This document shows, in pieces, positions 3,002 to 5,378 of a stretch of DNA of 5,378 nt. This DNA is from Candidatus Omnitrophota bacterium. Lineage in GTDB: Bacteria; Omnitrophota; Gorgyraeia; Zapsychrales; JANLHA01. The notes under the pieces were generated by a model. It was given only the letters and a program-made list of their open reading frames with translations, had not been told where the DNA came from and searched no databases. The position numbers and the translations under genes were made by a program. Each line of letters opens with the position of its first letter. Positions within the stretch are counted from its first letter, which is position 1. The DNA is taken from contig JAHFFS010000109.1 of the NCBI GenBank assembly GCA_023247815.1, positions 1-5,378 on the forward strand, in the 5' to 3' direction.

Positions 3002-5378
3002 TTAGATCGCCTCAACATCTTTAGCAGCGATATTGGCAACGGAAGTCACGGTATCATCTTTTTGCAAAGAAACGAGCCTAACGCCTTGCGTGCTGCGCCC
3101 GGTTTCACGGATATCAGAGGTTGAACAGCGCACAACCATGCCCTTTTTGCTCACACTGATGATCTCGTCATCCGGCATGACCGCCAACACCCCAACCACA
3201 TGCCCGTTTTTTTCCATCACTTTCATGTTGATGATCCCCTTACCTCCGCGGGATTGGTTGCGGTATTCTTGAAAATCGGTCTTTTTGGCAAATCCTAGCG
3301 AAGAAACGGTTAAAACCTTACATTCCGTCTTCTCAATATCGGTGGGAAACACTTGCATACTGACCACTTCATCGCTCTTACCCAAATTGATGCCCCTGAC
3401 CCCTCTGGCGCCCCGACCCATATCGCGGATTTGTTTCTCCGAAAAGCGCAAGGCCTTGCCTTCTTTTGTGGCAAAAAGGATTTCGTGTTTGCCGTTGCTA
3501 AGAGACGTCCCAATCAAACGGTCGCCCTTGTCCAGCGAGATACCAACGATCCCGCCTTTGCGCGGATTGCTAAAGGCCGACAATTTGGTCTTTTTGACAT
3601 TCCCTCGCGCGGTCCCCATCACCACAAATTGATCATCGGTAAATTCTTTGACCGCGACAATCGAGCTTAGGTTTTCTTCTTTTCCAAAAGACAACAGGTT
3701 CACGATCGCCTTGCCCTTGGCGATGCGCGAAGCGATCGGAAGCTCATAGACCTTAAGCCAGCGGACAATCCCGCTATTGGAAAACACCAATAAATAGTCT
3801 TTGGATGAAGCGACAAACAAATGTTGGACAAAGTCTTCTTCCTTGGTCGTCATGGCCGTAACACCTTTACCGCCGCGCTTTTGGCGACGGTAAGAACTGG
3901 CCGGAAGCCGCTTGATATACCCGGTATTGCTGATGGTGATTATCATGTCTTCCTCGGCGATCAAATCTTCGACCTCGATCTCATCAGCCTTGCCGGCAAT
4001 CTCGGTGCGACGCTCATCTTGAAATTTTTTCTTAACCTCCAAAAGTTCGTCTTTGATGATGCCGTCGATCAATTTTTCCGACGCCAAAATAGTGCGAAAC
4101 CGTTCAATGTCTTTCAATAAGGCCTGGTACTCTTCCTCGATTTTATCCCGTTCCAACGCGGTCAACCGCTGCAGCTGCATCTCTAGGATCGCCTGAGCTT
4201 GAATCTCGCTCAGTTTGAATTGCTTCATCAAGTTGACCTTGGCCTCTGCCGTACTTTTCGAAGAACGGATCGTACGGATGATCTCGTTGATCGATGCAAT
4301 GGCAATTTTTAATCCTTCCAAGATATGCGCGCGGTACAAAGCCCGATCCAGATCAAACTGCGTTCGCCGACGGATCACCACCCGTCGGTGGGAGATGAAG
4401 TGGCCCATCAACTGCTTGAGGTTCAAAATACGCGGACTGTTGTTCACCAGGGCCAGATTGATGATCCCAAACGTTGTTTCCAATTGCGAGTGTTTATAAA
4501 GGTAGTTGAGGATGATTTCCGGCTGGGCGTCCCGACGAAGTTCGATGACAATCCGGATCCCGTCCTTATCGCTTTCGTCGCGGATATCAGTGATGCCGTC
4601 GACACTTTTATTCTGCACCAGATCGGCAATGGCCGTGATCAAATTCGCCTTATTGACTTGATAAGGAATTTCCGTGACAATGATGGTGTCTTTATTTCCT
4701 TTTTGCCGTTCGATGGAGGCCTTGGCGCGCAGCGTCAATTTTCCCCGTCCGGTTTCGTAAGCCTCTTTGATTCCTTCGCGGCCGCAAATAATCCCGCCCG
4801 TTGGAAAATCCGGTCCCTTAACAAATTTCATCAACTCTTTGATGGTGGCTTCTGGCTGGTCAACCAAATGGATGATGCCATCCACGGTCTCCGTCAAATT
4901 ATGCGGGGCCATGTTCGTGGCCATGCCGACCGCGATCCCCGAAGACCCGTTCACTAAAAGATTCGGGATAATCGCTGGCAAAAGTTGCGGCTCTTTCAGT
5001 GAACCGTCGAAATTGGGAGAAAAATCAACCGTTTGTTTTTCAATGTCATTGAGGATGTAATCAGCAATGGCCGCCAACCGTGCTTCCGTATATCGCATCG
5101 CAGCCGCGGCATCACCGTCAACCGAACCAAAGTTTCCCTGGCCGTCGATCAGTGGATAGCGCAAAGAAAAATCTTGCACCATGCGCACCATGGTTTCATA
5201 GACGGCCGCGTCCCCGTGCGGATGGTATTTTCCTAAAACTTCACCGACGATACGAGCACTCTTTTTATACGGCTTGTTGTGCTCGAGGTTCAATTCCTTC
5301 ATCGCGTATAGAATCCGACGATGGACCGGCTTAAGGCCGTCCCTCACATCCGGCAAGGCCCTCCCCACGATGACGCTC
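3002..5378 (-). CDS. gyrA: DNA gyrase subunit A (5' end beyond window)
   Basis: The breakage-reunion subunit of gyrase, acting with GyrB as A2B2 to introduce negative supercoils using ATP. 791 residues are visible; the frame enters the window at SVIVGRALPDVRDGLKPVHRR, equal to E. coli Ser27, so about 26 residues are missing. GTG 5368 is an internal Val codon, not the start. The winged-helix active site is intact: AAAMRYTEARL, with catalytic Tyr (E. coli Tyr122) at 5090-5092 after its Arg partner. The tower and coiled-coil follow to ~residue 455, then the C-terminal beta-pinwheel opening with GyrA box QKRGGKG (3863-3883), which argues for gyrase over topoisomerase IV ParC. The quinolone-region motif is HPHGDAAVYE, with Ala and Glu at the Ser83 and Asp87 positions. 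The long E. coli insertion before the C-terminal domain and the acidic tail are absent; the protein ends VEAI. No terminator is seen before the promoter that follows. Confidence 0.97.
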   Translation of the reverse strand, partial: SVIVGRALPDVRDGLKPVHRRILYAMKELNLEHNKPYKKSARIVGEVLGKYHPHGDAAVYETMVRMVQDFSLRYPLIDGQGNFGSVDGDAAAAMRYTEARLAAIADYILNDIEKQTVDFSPNFDGSLKEPQLLPAIIPNLLVNGSSGIAVGMATNMAPHNLTETVDGIIHLVDQPEATIKELMKFVKGPDFPTGGIICGREGIKEAYETGRGKLTLRAKASIERQKGNKDTIIVTEIPYQVNKANLITAIADLVQNKSVDGITDIRDESDKDGIRIVIELRRDAQPEIILNYLYKHSQLETTFGIINLALVNNSPRILNLKQLMGHFISHRRVVIRRRTQFDLDRALYRAHILEGLKIAIASINEIIRTIRSSKSTAEAKVNLMKQFKLSEIQAQAILEMQLQRLTALERDKIEEEYQALLKDIERFRTILASEKLIDGIIKDELLEVKKKFQDERRTEIAGKADEIEVEDLIAEEDMIITISNTGYIKRLPASSYRRQKRGGKGVTAMTTKEEDFVQHLFVASSKDYLLVFSNSGIVRWLKVYELPIASRIAKGKAIVNLLSFGKEENLSSIVAVKEFTDDQFVVMGTARGNVKKTKLSAFSNPRKGGIVGISLDKGDRLIGTSLSNGKHEILFATKEGKALRFSEKQIRDMGRGARGVRGINLGKSDEVVSMQVFPTDIEKTECKVLTVSSLGFAKKTDFQEYRNQSRGGKGIINMKVMEKNGHVVGVLAVMPDDEIISVSKKGMVVRCSTSDIRETGRSTQGVRLVSLQKDDTVTSVANIAAKDVEAI

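Noticed and set aside
4325..4957. Long plus-strand open frame of 210 codons
   Set aside because: It lies wholly antisense to gyrA, which has full family conservation; it has no recognisable domain.

Overview
The window reads as bacterial chromosome of a Gram-negative-type organism: it has an RND-type adaptor, two small exported proteins, a bacterial tRNA-Glu and DNA gyrase A. Compact gene order, moderate GC, a stand-alone small GIY-YIG protein and tRNA-derived intergenic repeats resemble genomes of uncultured lineages such as Omnitrophota. That placement is an impression from gene style, not a demonstrated assignment. Every supported gene lies on the minus strand, so transcription runs from high to low coordinates.

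Right part (5378 to 3002): gyrA, missing only its first ~26 codons beyond the window edge, with catalytic Arg-Tyr, GyrA box and C-terminal domain present. Middle (2991 to 2370): directly after the gyrA stop comes a near-consensus sigma70 promoter, two tRNA-Glu-like relics, a small GIY-YIG nuclease gene, a third relic and finally an intact tRNA-Glu(UUC). A 106-bp direct repeat (one mismatch) brackets the nuclease gene. The relics keep the 5' half of tRNA-Glu but carry a GC-rich hairpin of exactly anticodon-arm size, and one relic ends precisely at the GIY-YIG start codon. This looks like a minimal mobile cassette targeting tRNA-Glu and is the most interesting part of the window.

Left-centre (2266 to 1904): a small exported protein with a DUF5666-like beta-rich region and an excellent Shine-Dalgarno. 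From 1903 to 1600 there is no convincing gene, but the stretch contains a potential RNA with two mutually exclusive helices, a short 7-nt tandem repeat, and a promoter with a CsoR-like dyad in its spacer.

Left part (1599 to 1): a probable metal-export operon, starting with a small exported Cys/His-rich protein, then a CusB-like periplasmic adaptor with an N-terminal heavy-metal-binding domain, cut by the window's left edge. The RND pump gene would be expected beyond it. The Cys-rich protein, the adaptor's metal domain and the dyad promoter together suggest copper/silver-type metal efflux under metal-responsive control; this is inference from context.
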